Source: Deltaproteobacteria bacterium
Lineage (GTDB): Bacteria > Myxococcota_A > UBA9042
Reading direction: 5' to 3'
Length of the DNA stretch: 31,174 nt
Assembly (NCBI GenBank): GCA_020632665.1
Contig: JACKFC010000046.1
Coordinates: forward strand, 1 to 31,174
A program made the position numbers and the translations under genes. Each line of letters begins with the position of its first letter. Within the stretch, counting starts at the first letter, position 1. Shown here in pieces: positions 7,667-16,100 of this stretch. The notes under the pieces were generated by a model. That model was not told where the DNA came from. It ran no database searches and was given only the letters and a program-made list of their open reading frames with translations.

Positions 7667-10600
7667 TGCAGCGCAGACTCCTTTCGCTCCTGCTCGCGCC
7701 CACGCTGCTGCTCGCCGGCTGCGTCGGTGAATTCCTCGACGAGGTGCAGATCGATCAGCAGATCGACGCCTGGGTGCAGAGCCAAGACGGCATGCTCGGC
7801 GACGGCCTGCAGCTCGACACCGCGGGCAAGGCCGACGGCACGGGCGACGCGAAGGACGCCGCCGAGACCGCGGTGCAGGACGGCAGCGGCGACGTCGTCG
7901 ATACGGTCGATACGGTCGATGCGGTCGACACGGTCGACAGCAGCGACGCCGCCGACGCGAAGGACGCCGCCGAAACCCAAGACGCCGAGGATGGCGCCGG
8001 CGATGCCGACACCGCCGACGCCGACCCGGTCTGCCCCGGCGGGCCCGTCACCGAGACGGCGTGCAACGGCGTCGACGACGATTGCGACGGCGACACCGAC
8101 GAGGTCGACTGCGAAGACGGCAACCCGTGCACCCAGGACGACTGCAAGGACGGCGCCTGCGACAACGCCGCGATCCCGGGCAGCTGCGACGACGGCAACC
8201 CCTGCACCAAGGCCGATGCCTGCACCGCCGGGCTCTGCACCGGCCAAGCGACGCTCTGCGACGACCAGCAGCCGTGCACCGTCGACGCCTGCCTGACCAG
8301 CGGCCCGCTCGCCGGCACCTGCGCCTTCTCGCCGCTCGACGGCGCCGCCTGCAGCGACGGCAACCCCTGCACGGTCGGCGACGCCTGCAGCGGTGGCGAC
8401 TGCAAGGCAGGCGGGCCGAAGTCGTGCGACGCCGGCGTCGACTGCGTCGCGGCGACCTGCTCGCTCGAAGACGGCACCTGCAAGTTCAAGAACAAGCCGG
8501 CCGGCACGCCGTGCAACGACGGCACCGCCTGCACCAGCAACGACGCCTGCGACGAGGGCTCCTGCTTCGGCAAGGCCGTCGACTGCAACGACAACAACGC
8601 TTGCACCACCGACGCCTGCGACCCGGCCAGCGGCTGCACGAATGCGCCGTCCAGCGCCGCCTGCGACGACGGCAACCCCTGCACCAGCCCGGACCTGTGC
8701 AAGGACGGCAACTGCGCCTCGGGTGCGCCGCTCGCCTGCGACGACGGCAACCCCTGCACCACCGATAGCTGCGACGTGCAGACCGGCAAGTGCAAGTTCA
8801 CCAGCAGCGACAAGCCCTGCGACGACGGCACCGCCTGCACCAACGGCGATAGCTGCAAGGGCGACCTCTGCGTCGGCACCGCGGTCGATTGCGACGACTC
8901 CAACGTCTGCACCAACGATACCTGCGACCCCAAGACCGGCTGCGTGCACAGCGCGGCGCAGGTCGCCTGCGACGACGGCGACGCCTGCACCGCCTTCGAC
9001 AAATGCGAGGCCAAAGCCTGCAAGGGCACCCCGACCGGCGCCAACTGCGACGACGGCGATCCGTGCACCACCGATACCTGTGATCCGAAGTCCGGCTGCA
9101 AGCACGCCGACAACACGGCGGATTGCGACGACGGCAACCCCTGTACCACCGGTGATTCGTGCGAGGGCGGCGTGTGCAAGAGCGCGGGCACCAGCGAGCA
9201 ATGCTCCTGCAGCACCAACGCCGACTGCAAGAGCCTCGAAGACGGCAACCCCTGCAACGGCACGCTCTACTGCGACAAGACCGGGCTCAAGCCGCAGTGC
9301 AAGGTCAACCCGGCGACCGTGGTCAGCTGCCCGACCGGCGAGAATACGCTCTGCCATCGCAGCCTCTGCGATAGCAAGACCGGCTCTTGCAAGCTGGTGC
9401 CCTACGCCGACGGCAAGGCCTGCGACGCCGACGGCTCGGTCTGCACCTTCGGCGACGCCTGCAAGAGCGGGCTCTGCGCCGCCGGTGAGAGCCAGGTCTG
9501 CGACGACGGCAACCCCTGCACCGACGACGCCTGCGACGCCAAAGCCGGCTGCACCGCGACGGCGAATACGGCACCGTGCGACGCCGACGGCAACCTCTGC
9601 ACCGCTTCGGACCAATGCCAGGCGAAGATCTGCAAGCCCGGCAAGCCCGTCGCCTGCGACGACGGCAACCCCTGCACCACCGACGCCTGCAACTCCAAGA
9701 CCGGCACATGCGCGCAGACCCCGGTCGCCAACGGTGGCCCCTGCGACGACGGAAACCCGTGCAGCATCGGCGACGCCTGCAACGCCGGCAGCTGCAAGAG
9801 CGGCGCGGCCAAGGTCTGCGACGACGGCAACCCCTGCACCACCGACGCCTGCGACTCCAAGACCGGCGGCTGCACCACCGCGCCGGCGTCGGGTGCGTGC
9901 GACGACGGCAACGCTTGCACCACCGGCGACGCCTGCAACGCCGGCAGCTGCAAGAGCGGCACCGCCAAGGTCTGCGACGACGGCAACGTCTGCACGACCG
10001 ACGCCTGCGACAGCAAGGACGGCGGCTGCACCAGCACCGCGACCAGTGGCGCCTGCAGCGACGGCAGCCTCTGCACCGAAGGCGACGCCTGCAAGGACGG
10101 CAAATGCGCCGCCGGCAAGCCCAAGAGCTGTGACGACGGCAATCCCTGCACCACCGACGCCTGCGATCAGCAGAGCGGCGCTTGCACCCAGCAGCCCAAT
10201 ACCGCCGCCTGCGACGACAGCAACAACTGCACCGAGGGCGACGTCTGCAGCGCCGGTAGCTGCAAGCCGGGTGCGGTCGTCTGCGCCTGCGCGGTCGCCA
10301 CCGAGCAGAAGGATTGCGACGACGGCAACCCCTGCACCACCGACACCTGCGTGCAGAGCGGCGGCAAGTTGGTCTGCCAGAACGCGCCCTCGACCGGCGG
10401 CCCCTGCACCGACAACAACCCATGCACCACCGACGACACCTGCGACAACGGCAGCTGCAAGCCGAAGGGCAGCGTGGTCTGCGACGACAAGAACCCCTGC
10501 ACCATCGACGCCTGCGACCCGCAGCAGGGCAAATGCACCACCACGCCGGGTGGCGACACCTGCGACGACGGCAACGCCTGCACGCTCTTCGACACCTGCA

Positions 10601-12771
10601 AGGCCGGCAGCTGCGCCGCGGGGTCGCCGAAGGCCTGCGACGACGGCAACCCCTGCACCACCGACGCCTGCAACCCGCAGGACGGCAAGTGCGCCACGAC
10701 CGCGAATACCGCCCCGTGCAGCGACGGCAACGCCTGCACCAGCGGCGACGTCTGCGCCGGTGGCAGCTGCAAGGCCGGCACGGCGAAGAGCTGCGACGAC
10801 AACAACGCCTGCACCGACGACGGCTGCGACAGCAAGACCGGCGCCTGCACCGCGCAGAACAACGCCAAGCCGTGCACCGACGGCAACGCCTGCACCACCG
10901 GCGACGCCTGCGCCGGCGGCAGCTGCAAAGCCGGGGCGAGCAAGGATTGCAACGACAACAACCCCTGCACCACCGACGGCTGCAACACGAGCTCGGGCAA
11001 CTGCGCCTACGGCAACAACACCGCGACGTGCACCGACGGCAACGCCTGCACCAAGAACGACGTCTGCAACGGCGGCGCCTGCAAGCCCGGACCGCTGCAG
11101 AGCTGCGACGACAACAACCCGTGCACCGACGATAGCTGCGAGACCTCCAGCGGCACCTGCAAATACGCGATGAACACGGCGGCCTGCGAGGACGGCAGCA
11201 AATGCACCTCGGGCGACGTCTGCGCCGGCGGCAACTGCAAAGCAGGTACGGCGAAGGTCTGCGATGACGGCAAGGTCTGCACCGACGACGCCTGCGATCC
11301 GGCGACCGGCTCCTGCATCACCAGCAACAACGCCAAGAGCTGCGACGACGGCAACGCCTGCACCACCGGCGACGCTTGCCAGGGCGGCCAATGCGTCGGC
11401 GGCTCGTTCATCTGCGCCTGCAAGGTCGAGACCCAAGCCTCCGACTGCGACGACAACAACGCCTGCACGACCGACCTCTGCACCCAAGGCGGCGACGGCA
11501 AGCTGACCTGCGCCCACACCGCCAACAACAACGCGAACTGCACCGACGGCAACGCCTGCACCCAGACCGATACCTGCCAGAACGGCACCTGCGTCGGCAG
11601 CAACAACAAGAACTGCAACGACGACAAGGTCTGCACCGCCGATAGCTGCAACGTCTCGACCGGCGCCTGCAACCATACGCCGGTCGGCGGCAGCTGTGAC
11701 GATGGCAACGCGTGCACCCTGGGCGATACCTGCGCCGCCGGCAGCTGCAGCCCGGGCCCGGCGAAGGATTGCGGCGACGGCAACCCATGCACCAACGACG
11801 CCTGCCAGGGCGGCACCTGCACGCACAGCAACAACACCGCGAGCTGCAACGACGGCAACGCTTGTACGCTGCAGGACGTCTGCCAGGACGGCAGCTGCAA
11901 ACCCGGCGCGACCAAGAGCTGCGACGACGGCAATACCTGCACCGCAGATTCGTGCATCGCGCAGACGGGCCAGTGCAAGTTCACCCCGCTCTCGGGCGAG
12001 ACCTGCAGCGACGGCAACCTCTGCACCTTGGGCGACGCTTGCAACGAGGGGAGCTGCAAATCGGGCGAGGCCAAGGTCTGCACCGACGACAACCCCTGCA
12101 CCGACGACAAGGGCTGCCAATCGGCCACCGGCAACTGCCTCTATGAGAACAACGCAGAGGACTGCAACGACGGCGACGCCTGCACCAACAAGGACGTCTG
12201 CTCGGGCGGCAAGTGCGCCGGCCAGGCGATCGACTGCGACGACGGCAAACAATGCACCAACGACGGCTGCAGCAACCTCTCGGGCTGCATCCACAGCAAC
12301 CGCAGCGGCTCCTGCGACGACGGCGACGCCTGCACCCGCTACGACACCTGCGCACAAGGCGAGTGCAAGGGCTACGACGTCAATTGCAGCGACAACAAGG
12401 TCTGCACGATCGACACCTGCGACAAGGTCAAGGGCTGCCAATACGCGGCGAACAAGGGCGCGAGCTGCAACGACGGTAGCGGCTGCTCGGTCGACGACAC
12501 CTGCACCGAATACGGGTCCTGCGTCGGTTCGCCGCTGTGCCCCTACAGCAAGACCGCATGCGTGGTGCGGAGCTGTTCGGATTTCTTCGGCTTGGCGACC
12601 TGCGGCAACAACCTGGTGCAGCAGGATTGCAACGACAACAACCCGTGCACGAACGATGGCTGCAGCACGCAGAAGGATATGTGCGTCTACGAGCCGGTGG
12701 CGAACGGCACGTCATGCGGCAACAAGCGCGAGTGCAACAAGGGCCTGTGCGTGCCGGCACCCGAGGGCTGA
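7666..12771 (+). CDS. Giant cysteine-rich CTDC-repeat lipoprotein
   Basis: 1701 residues. It opens with a lipoprotein signal (core LLLAPTLLL, lipobox LLAGC, Cys19). Residues about 25-125 form an acidic Asp/Ala/Thr linker with VDTVDTVDAVDTVD. A MopE-like motif, CNGVDDDCDGDTDE, sits at 133-146. From Cys149 to the end run about 55 repeats of the CDDGNPCTTDAC type, each with four cysteines, similar to the Dictyostelium CTDC repeat (Pfam Dicty_CTDC). Two repeat forms alternate: one ending DxxTGxC and one with GDxCxxGxC, giving a higher-order unit of about 52 residues. Short inserts break the array near 9190-9350, 10280, 11400 and 12530. The product is likely an outer-surface, disulfide-rich fibre or matrix or adhesion protein, possibly Ca- or metal-binding; the function is not demonstrated. 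It overlaps the upstream TPR gene by one base. Confidence 0.9.
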   Translation: MQRRLLSLLLAPTLLLAGCVGEFLDEVQIDQQIDAWVQSQDGMLGDGLQLDTAGKADGTGDAKDAAETAVQDGSGDVVDTVDTVDAVDTVDSSDAADAKDAAETQDAEDGAGDADTADADPVCPGGPVTETACNGVDDDCDGDTDEVDCEDGNPCTQDDCKDGACDNAAIPGSCDDGNPCTKADACTAGLCTGQATLCDDQQPCTVDACLTSGPLAGTCAFSPLDGAACSDGNPCTVGDACSGGDCKAGGPKSCDAGVDCVAATCSLEDGTCKFKNKPAGTPCNDGTACTSNDACDEGSCFGKAVDCNDNNACTTDACDPASGCTNAPSSAACDDGNPCTSPDLCKDGNCASGAPLACDDGNPCTTDSCDVQTGKCKFTSSDKPCDDGTACTNGDSCKGDLCVGTAVDCDDSNVCTNDTCDPKTGCVHSAAQVACDDGDACTAFDKCEAKACKGTPTGANCDDGDPCTTDTCDPKSGCKHADNTADCDDGNPCTTGDSCEGGVCKSAGTSEQCSCSTNADCKSLEDGNPCNGTLYCDKTGLKPQCKVNPATVVSCPTGENTLCHRSLCDSKTGSCKLVPYADGKACDADGSVCTFGDACKSGLCAAGESQVCDDGNPCTDDACDAKAGCTATANTAPCDADGNLCTASDQCQAKICKPGKPVACDDGNPCTTDACNSKTGTCAQTPVANGGPCDDGNPCSIGDACNAGSCKSGAAKVCDDGNPCTTDACDSKTGGCTTAPASGACDDGNACTTGDACNAGSCKSGTAKVCDDGNVCTTDACDSKDGGCTSTATSGACSDGSLCTEGDACKDGKCAAGKPKSCDDGNPCTTDACDQQSGACTQQPNTAACDDSNNCTEGDVCSAGSCKPGAVVCACAVATEQKDCDDGNPCTTDTCVQSGGKLVCQNAPSTGGPCTDNNPCTTDDTCDNGSCKPKGSVVCDDKNPCTIDACDPQQGKCTTTPGGDTCDDGNACTLFDTCKAGSCAAGSPKACDDGNPCTTDACNPQDGKCATTANTAPCSDGNACTSGDVCAGGSCKAGTAKSCDDNNACTDDGCDSKTGACTAQNNAKPCTDGNACTTGDACAGGSCKAGASKDCNDNNPCTTDGCNTSSGNCAYGNNTATCTDGNACTKNDVCNGGACKPGPLQSCDDNNPCTDDSCETSSGTCKYAMNTAACEDGSKCTSGDVCAGGNCKAGTAKVCDDGKVCTDDACDPATGSCITSNNAKSCDDGNACTTGDACQGGQCVGGSFICACKVETQASDCDDNNACTTDLCTQGGDGKLTCAHTANNNANCTDGNACTQTDTCQNGTCVGSNNKNCNDDKVCTADSCNVSTGACNHTPVGGSCDDGNACTLGDTCAAGSCSPGPAKDCGDGNPCTNDACQGGTCTHSNNTASCNDGNACTLQDVCQDGSCKPGATKSCDDGNTCTADSCIAQTGQCKFTPLSGETCSDGNLCTLGDACNEGSCKSGEAKVCTDDNPCTDDKGCQSATGNCLYENNAEDCNDGDACTNKDVCSGGKCAGQAIDCDDGKQCTNDGCSNLSGCIHSNRSGSCDDGDACTRYDTCAQGECKGYDVNCSDNKVCTIDTCDKVKGCQYAANKGASCNDGSGCSVDDTCTEYGSCVGSPLCPYSKTACVVRSCSDFFGLATCGNNLVQQDCNDNNPCTNDGCSTQKDMCVYEPVANGTSCGNKRECNKGLCVPAPEG
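7897..7941 (+). repeat. 9-bp tandem repeat in the acidic linker
   Basis: Five near-identical 9-base units (GTCGATACG and variants) encode the Val-Asp-Thr/Ala/Ser linker just after the lipidation site. Such Asp-rich spacers probably hold the repeat domain away from the membrane. Confidence 0.85.
8110..12752 (+). repeat. CTDC-type cysteine repeat array (about 55 units)
   Basis: Coding repeats of about 78 bases, alternating between two forms so that the true period is about 156 bases. The most conserved DNA core is TGCGACGACGGCAACCCCTG. Units have diverged in their linkers (variants CNDNN, CTDGN, CSDGN), so this is an old array that still keeps every cysteine column. The low-complexity composition opens long reading frames on both strands. 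Confidence 0.92.
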
Positions 12772-12777
12772 TGCGTG

Positions 12778-12790
12778 CGGCCCGTGGCCG
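12778..12790. terminator. Small hairpin between convergent genes
   Basis: CGGCC-CGT-GGCCG forms a 5-bp stem with a 3-base loop in the 25-base gap between the convergent stops of the giant lipoprotein and the VOC gene. It is the only terminator-like element there and has no T-run, so the call is weak. Confidence 0.3.
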
Positions 12791-12796
12791 GAGAGA

Positions 12797-13276
12797 TCAG
12801 CCGAGCGCGGCGATCACCTCGGCCGGCGCCTGGACCAACTCGACCAACACGCCCCGGGCCGACTCGGGGAAGGCGTCGTTGCCCTTGGGGTGGACGAAGA
12901 CGACGTCATGGCCGGCCGCGCCGGGGCGGATGCCGCCGGGGGTGAAGCGCAGGCCGTTGCTCTCCAGCCACGCCACCGCGGCCGGCAGATCATCGACCCA
13001 GAGGCCGACGTGATTGAGCGTCGGGGCGTGCACCTTCGGGCTCTTCTCGGGGTCGATCGGCTGCATCAGGTCGACCTCGACCGCCGTCGCGCCGGTGCCG
13101 ATCTGGCAGATGTCCTCGTCGACGTTCTCCCGTTCGGAGCGGAAGGTGTGGACCACCTGCAGGCCGAGGAGATCGACCCAGAAGCGGCGCAGCTCGCCCT
13201 TGTCGAGGTGGCCGACTGCGATCTGCTGGATGCCGAGCACGCGGAAGGGCCGCGGCCCGAAGGACGATTCGGTCAT
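12797..13276 (-). CDS. VOC (glyoxalase/bleomycin-resistance) superfamily protein
   Basis: 159 residues with two beta-alpha-beta-beta-beta modules typical of vicinal oxygen chelate proteins: residues 11-72 and about 87-150. Putative metal ligands are E67 (VEVDLMQ), H89 (NHVGLWVDD) and E146 (GVLVELVQ). The first-module His normally found before the IAV strand is not seen (IQQIAV instead), so the metal site may be altered. The length and the layout fit methylmalonyl-CoA epimerase or lactoylglutathione lyase relatives, but I cannot choose. It lies 15 bases after the aldehyde dehydrogenase stop with its own AGGAG site, as last gene of the operon starting at 16100. A role beside an aldehyde-oxidising enzyme, such as reactive-aldehyde handling, is a guess. 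Confidence 0.82.
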   Translation of the reverse strand: MTESSFGPRPFRVLGIQQIAVGHLDKGELRRFWVDLLGLQVVHTFRSERENVDEDICQIGTGATAVEVDLMQPIDPEKSPKVHAPTLNHVGLWVDDLPAAVAWLESNGLRFTPGGIRPGAAGHDVVFVHPKGNDAFPESARGVLVELVQAPAEVIAALG

Positions 13277-13291
13277 GCTACGAGCTCCTGA

Positions 13292-14989
13292 TCAGCCCTT
13301 GAGCGCGGTGAGCGCGACCTTCGGGACCTTGAAGAACGAGGGCGCGGCCTCGAACTGGGTCATCACCTGGCCGAGGGCGAGGTTGTTCTTGTGGTCGGTG
13401 AACCACGCCGGCGTCGGCTTCATCACGAAGGGCGTGCGGATCACCGATTTCTGCGGGTGGTCGAGGAGCAGGCCGTTGTGCACCACGCCCTGCCCGCTCT
13501 CGATATCGTCGAGCGGGTGGCCGGGGAAGGCGCCCCAGGTCGCGTTGACGATGCCGTAGCCCAGGCCCGACCAGCAGTTGATCGCGATGGTGCCGTAGCG
13601 CAGCGCGGCGATGGCCTCGTCGAAGGCGTCACCCAGGGCCTTCTCGGTGCGCGGATCGCAGAGCACGTTGATGCTCAGCGTGCCCCAGCAGCGGTCGTTG
13701 GCGAAGGGCACGGCCGCGTCGATATAGGCCGCCGCGCCGTCGGCATCGACCTCGACGAAGCTCATGATCCCGGCCCACGGCTCGTTGTTCAGCGCGAACT
13801 CGCCTTCGTCGGTGCCGACGCCTTCGAGCATCGTCCACGGCAGCACACCCTCGCCGCTGGCGTCGCCGAGCTGGGTCGCTTCGTATTGGCCGGTGAAGGT
13901 CTCGAAGGTGCGCTGCGCGGTCGGGTAATACGCCTTGCGGGTCGGCGTGGCGGCGAGCTTGTCGTAAACCAACTTGCGGAAGGCGTCCTTCTGCGGCCAA
14001 CCCGAAGCCAGCACGATCAGCCGGCTGCCGTTGCAGTTGAAGCCGCAGTTGTAGGCCAGCATCGAGGCGACCTGGCGGGCCTGGTAGTCCAGCTCGGCGT
14101 CAGTCCATTTGCCCGGCACCACGAGCACCGGCGAGACGCAGCCGAGCTCCGAGGTGATGTGCTTGGTGATGCGCGGCGTGCCGGCGGCCTTGTTCTTGCT
14201 GCCTTCTTCGCCGGGCCCCCAGATGATCGCGTCGTGCGCCGTCGCCGAGCCGGTGATGTGGATGCTGCTGACCTTCTCGTGGTCGGTGAGGTGCTTGCCC
14301 TCGGGGACGCCGCCGTAGCAGACCTCGAGGAAGCCGGCCTGCACCAGCGGCGCGAACGCCCGCTCGATATGCGGGCCGACGGCCTCGTTGACCGGGTTCA
14401 TCTTCAGGATGCAGACCTCGTCGTCGACCACCAGCTTGTAGAGCACGTCCATCGGCGGGATCGAGGTCTGGTTGCCGGCGCCGAGGACGCAGCTGACGCC
14501 GCCCTTGCCGTCGCCGCGGACCTTGCCGGCGCGCTTGTCGCGGTAGAGCTTGCCCTGGCTCGGCTCCTGGCCGGGCTCGATCCAGATATCGACCGTGGTG
14601 CCGGCGAAGAGCGCCTTGTCCAGCGCGTTCTGCGGGAAGACGCGGGCGATCCACTGGCCATCGCTGCGCTGCCAAGTCTTTGGCAGCTTCGGCGCGCCGC
14701 CGGCGTCGAGCGCCTCGGCGAAGAGGCGGAGGTTGCGCATCACAGCCAACGTGCCGCCGAGGTATTCCTCGCCGTGGCCGTTGCTGCCGGCGGCGTAGCC
14801 CTTGAGCCGGCGCGCCGTGTCGGCCCAGGCGTCGGCCTCCGCGGCGAGCGTCGGCATGCAGCGACGCAGCAGCGCGGCGCGCTCGGTCGGCGACATCGCG
14901 ACCCAGGCGGCCTGGTGCGCCGCGAGGCGGTCGATCTTCTGATCGAGCACCTCGAGCGGGGTCGGGGGCATGTGCAGGTCCTGGCTCAT
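13292..14989 (-). CDS. Aldehyde dehydrogenase family protein
   Basis: NAD(P)-dependent oxidation of an aldehyde to an acid. 565 residues, longer than the usual 480-500. The ATG at 14989 overlaps the upstream lipoprotein stop as ATGA; a TTG two codons earlier is an alternative. Key sites: SIHITGS (the FTGS-like nucleotide-binding turn), E in ITSELGCVSPVLV (general base region), and the catalytic Cys in YNCGFNCNGSR, at the position of the GQxC motif. ELGC replaces the common ELGG. The C-terminal part holds NCWSGLGYG and PWGxFPG-like segments. Substrate unknown; the divergent motifs suggest a less studied subfamily. Its coupling to a surface lipoprotein gene is unexpected and may simply reflect operon packing. 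Confidence 0.9.
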   Translation of the reverse strand: MSQDLHMPPTPLEVLDQKIDRLAAHQAAWVAMSPTERAALLRRCMPTLAAEADAWADTARRLKGYAAGSNGHGEEYLGGTLAVMRNLRLFAEALDAGGAPKLPKTWQRSDGQWIARVFPQNALDKALFAGTTVDIWIEPGQEPSQGKLYRDKRAGKVRGDGKGGVSCVLGAGNQTSIPPMDVLYKLVVDDEVCILKMNPVNEAVGPHIERAFAPLVQAGFLEVCYGGVPEGKHLTDHEKVSSIHITGSATAHDAIIWGPGEEGSKNKAAGTPRITKHITSELGCVSPVLVVPGKWTDAELDYQARQVASMLAYNCGFNCNGSRLIVLASGWPQKDAFRKLVYDKLAATPTRKAYYPTAQRTFETFTGQYEATQLGDASGEGVLPWTMLEGVGTDEGEFALNNEPWAGIMSFVEVDADGAAAYIDAAVPFANDRCWGTLSINVLCDPRTEKALGDAFDEAIAALRYGTIAINCWSGLGYGIVNATWGAFPGHPLDDIESGQGVVHNGLLLDHPQKSVIRTPFVMKPTPAWFTDHKNNLALGQVMTQFEAAPSFFKVPKVALTALKG

Positions 14990-15366
14990 TGGCAAACTCC
15001 CTTCTTGCAGGTGCCGGTCTTACCACTGGCGGTGCACGGCGTCAGGTCGATGACCGCGATGTGGGTGCAGGCGCTGTTGATGCAGCTATCGGTGGTGCAC
15101 GGGTTGCTGTCGTCGCAGGCGCCGGCGCCGGGTTTGCAGCCCGTGGTGGCGGCGTCGGTGGCGGCGTCGGTGGCGGCGTCGGCAGCAGCGTCGGCGGCAG
15201 CGTCGGCGGCGGCATCGGCAGCAGCGTCGGCGGCGGCGTCGGCGGCGCCGAGGGCGTCGAGCTCGGCGGCGGTCTGCGCAGCGAAAGCCGAGGCGGGCTC
15301 GCGGTCGTCGAGGCAGCCAGTCGATGCGACGACGAGCGCGGCGGCAATCCAGAGCGGGCGTAGCAT
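14986..15366 (-). CDS. Small CTDC-repeat lipoprotein
   Basis: 126 residues. Signal peptide with lipobox ASTGC, Cys18. A spacer of about nine Asp-Ala-Ala-Ala/Thr tetrads follows (about residues 40-75), then a cysteine-rich end with one clear repeat, CDDSNPCTTDSC, plus a second incomplete cysteine pair cluster (CTASGKTGTCKKGVC). It is a miniature of the 1701-residue protein: lipid anchor, Asp-rich spacer, CTDC head. The ATG overlaps the TPR gene stop by one base (TGATG) and its own stop overlaps the dehydrogenase start by four. Likely surface or periplasmic; the function is unknown. If the large protein arose by repeat expansion, this is what the ancestral form might look like. Confidence 0.87.
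   Translation of the reverse strand: MLRPLWIAAALVVASTGCLDDREPASAFAAQTAAELDALGAADAAADAAADAAADAAADAAADAATDAATDAATTGCKPGAGACDDSNPCTTDSCINSACTHIAVIDLTPCTASGKTGTCKKGVCQ
15145..15250 (-). repeat. 12-bp tandem repeat coding for the Asp-Ala spacer
   Basis: About nine degenerate 12-base units (GCGTCGGCGGCA-like on the + strand) encode DAAA/DAAT tetrads. Length variation would keep the frame. Confidence 0.85.
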
Positions 15367-16100
15367 CAGAACTGCCCCCGCAGCACGAGGCCCTGGCCCG
15401 CGGGCAGCAGCCGCACGTTCGCCGTGCTGCTCGCGGCGGGGCTTTTGCTGCCGCCGAGCCAGATCCAGCTTCCGAGGCCGGCGACGACGGCACCGCCCCA
15501 GAGCAGGCCGTGGCCGAGCCGGTGGTTGCGCTCGATGCCGTCCTTGCGCGCGGCGTAGGCGGCGTAGTCCAGGCCGCGGTAGAGCCCATCGGCGCCCTTG
15601 TCGCCGAGGTCGGCGGTCAGCGCGCTGTCGTCGGCCAGGGCGACGCCGACCAGGACCGCGCCGACGACGACCGCGACGCCACCGGCGGCGACCGACGAGA
15701 CGCCGACCGGCGCCCGCCACGCCGGCGCGGTGCGGGCCTGCAAGCCGGCGCGGGTGGTGCGGATCTCGTCGAGGTGCAGCGCCACACGGTCCCGCATCTC
15801 GGCCGGAAGATCGGGCAGCGCCAGCAGCCGCAGGTAGTCGCGCTCGGCCTCGGCGAGCTGCAGGCCGCGTTGCTCGGCCCGGGCGGCGTTGAAGAGGTAG
15901 ACCGGCAGCGGCTCGAGGCCGTAGGCGGTGTGGAAGAGGCGCGCCGCCTCGGCGAAGCGATCGGCGTCGTAGGCCTTGGCGCCGGCGTCGTAGGCGGCGC
16001 GAGCCGGGCTCGGTGGCGGCGGCTGGGCGACGAGGTGGCCCGGTGGCACCGTCGACGCCAGCAACGCAAGCAGCAGTCCGGACAAGATCTGTCGTCGCAT
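15366..16100 (-). CDS. Secreted TPR protein with two C-terminal membrane helices (second copy)
   Basis: 244 residues from the ATG at 16100, preceded by AGGGGC; this start gives a normal signal peptide (MRRQILSGLLLALLAS, cut near VAQ). A TPR-like region covers about 30-110 (AAYDAGAKAYDADRFAEAARLF, YLFNAARAEQRG). There is no long coiled coil, unlike the copy at 6725. Two hydrophobic helices (about 128-150 and 195-215) flank a charged loop, and the end is LLPAGQGLVLRGQF, matching the LLPA-QG-L-F pattern of the first copy. It heads the operon TPR, lipoprotein, aldehyde dehydrogenase, VOC. The shared topology and the shared one-base overlap mark a paralogous cassette. Probable partner or export aid for the lipoprotein (inference). 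Confidence 0.83.
   Translation of the reverse strand: MRRQILSGLLLALLASTVPPGHLVAQPPPPSPARAAYDAGAKAYDADRFAEAARLFHTAYGLEPLPVYLFNAARAEQRGLQLAEAERDYLRLLALPDLPAEMRDRVALHLDEIRTTRAGLQARTAPAWRAPVGVSSVAAGGVAVVVGAVLVGVALADDSALTADLGDKGADGLYRGLDYAAYAARKDGIERNHRLGHGLLWGGAVVAGLGSWIWLGGSKSPAASSTANVRLLPAGQGLVLRGQF

Noticed and set aside
8393..11173. A 926-codon Ala/Thr/Pro-rich frame on the + strand within the giant lipoprotein gene
   Set aside because: Shifted-frame shadow of the same repeats; no signal or domain.
7027..12441. A 1804-codon open frame on the minus strand, full of Val/Ala/Gly repeats
   Set aside because: It is the antisense of the CTDC repeat array. Period and composition of the repeat keep all frames free of stops; it has no start context or family resemblance, and the + frame has signal peptide and conserved cysteines.
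8110..12752. CRISPR-like regular repeats
   Set aside because: The repeats are coding, degenerate and in-frame with conserved cysteines; there are no unique spacers of fixed length or cas genes.
13391..15892. An 833-codon + strand frame opposite the aldehyde dehydrogenase and lipoprotein
   Set aside because: Antisense shadow; the minus-strand proteins have catalytic motifs, lipobox and coupled starts.
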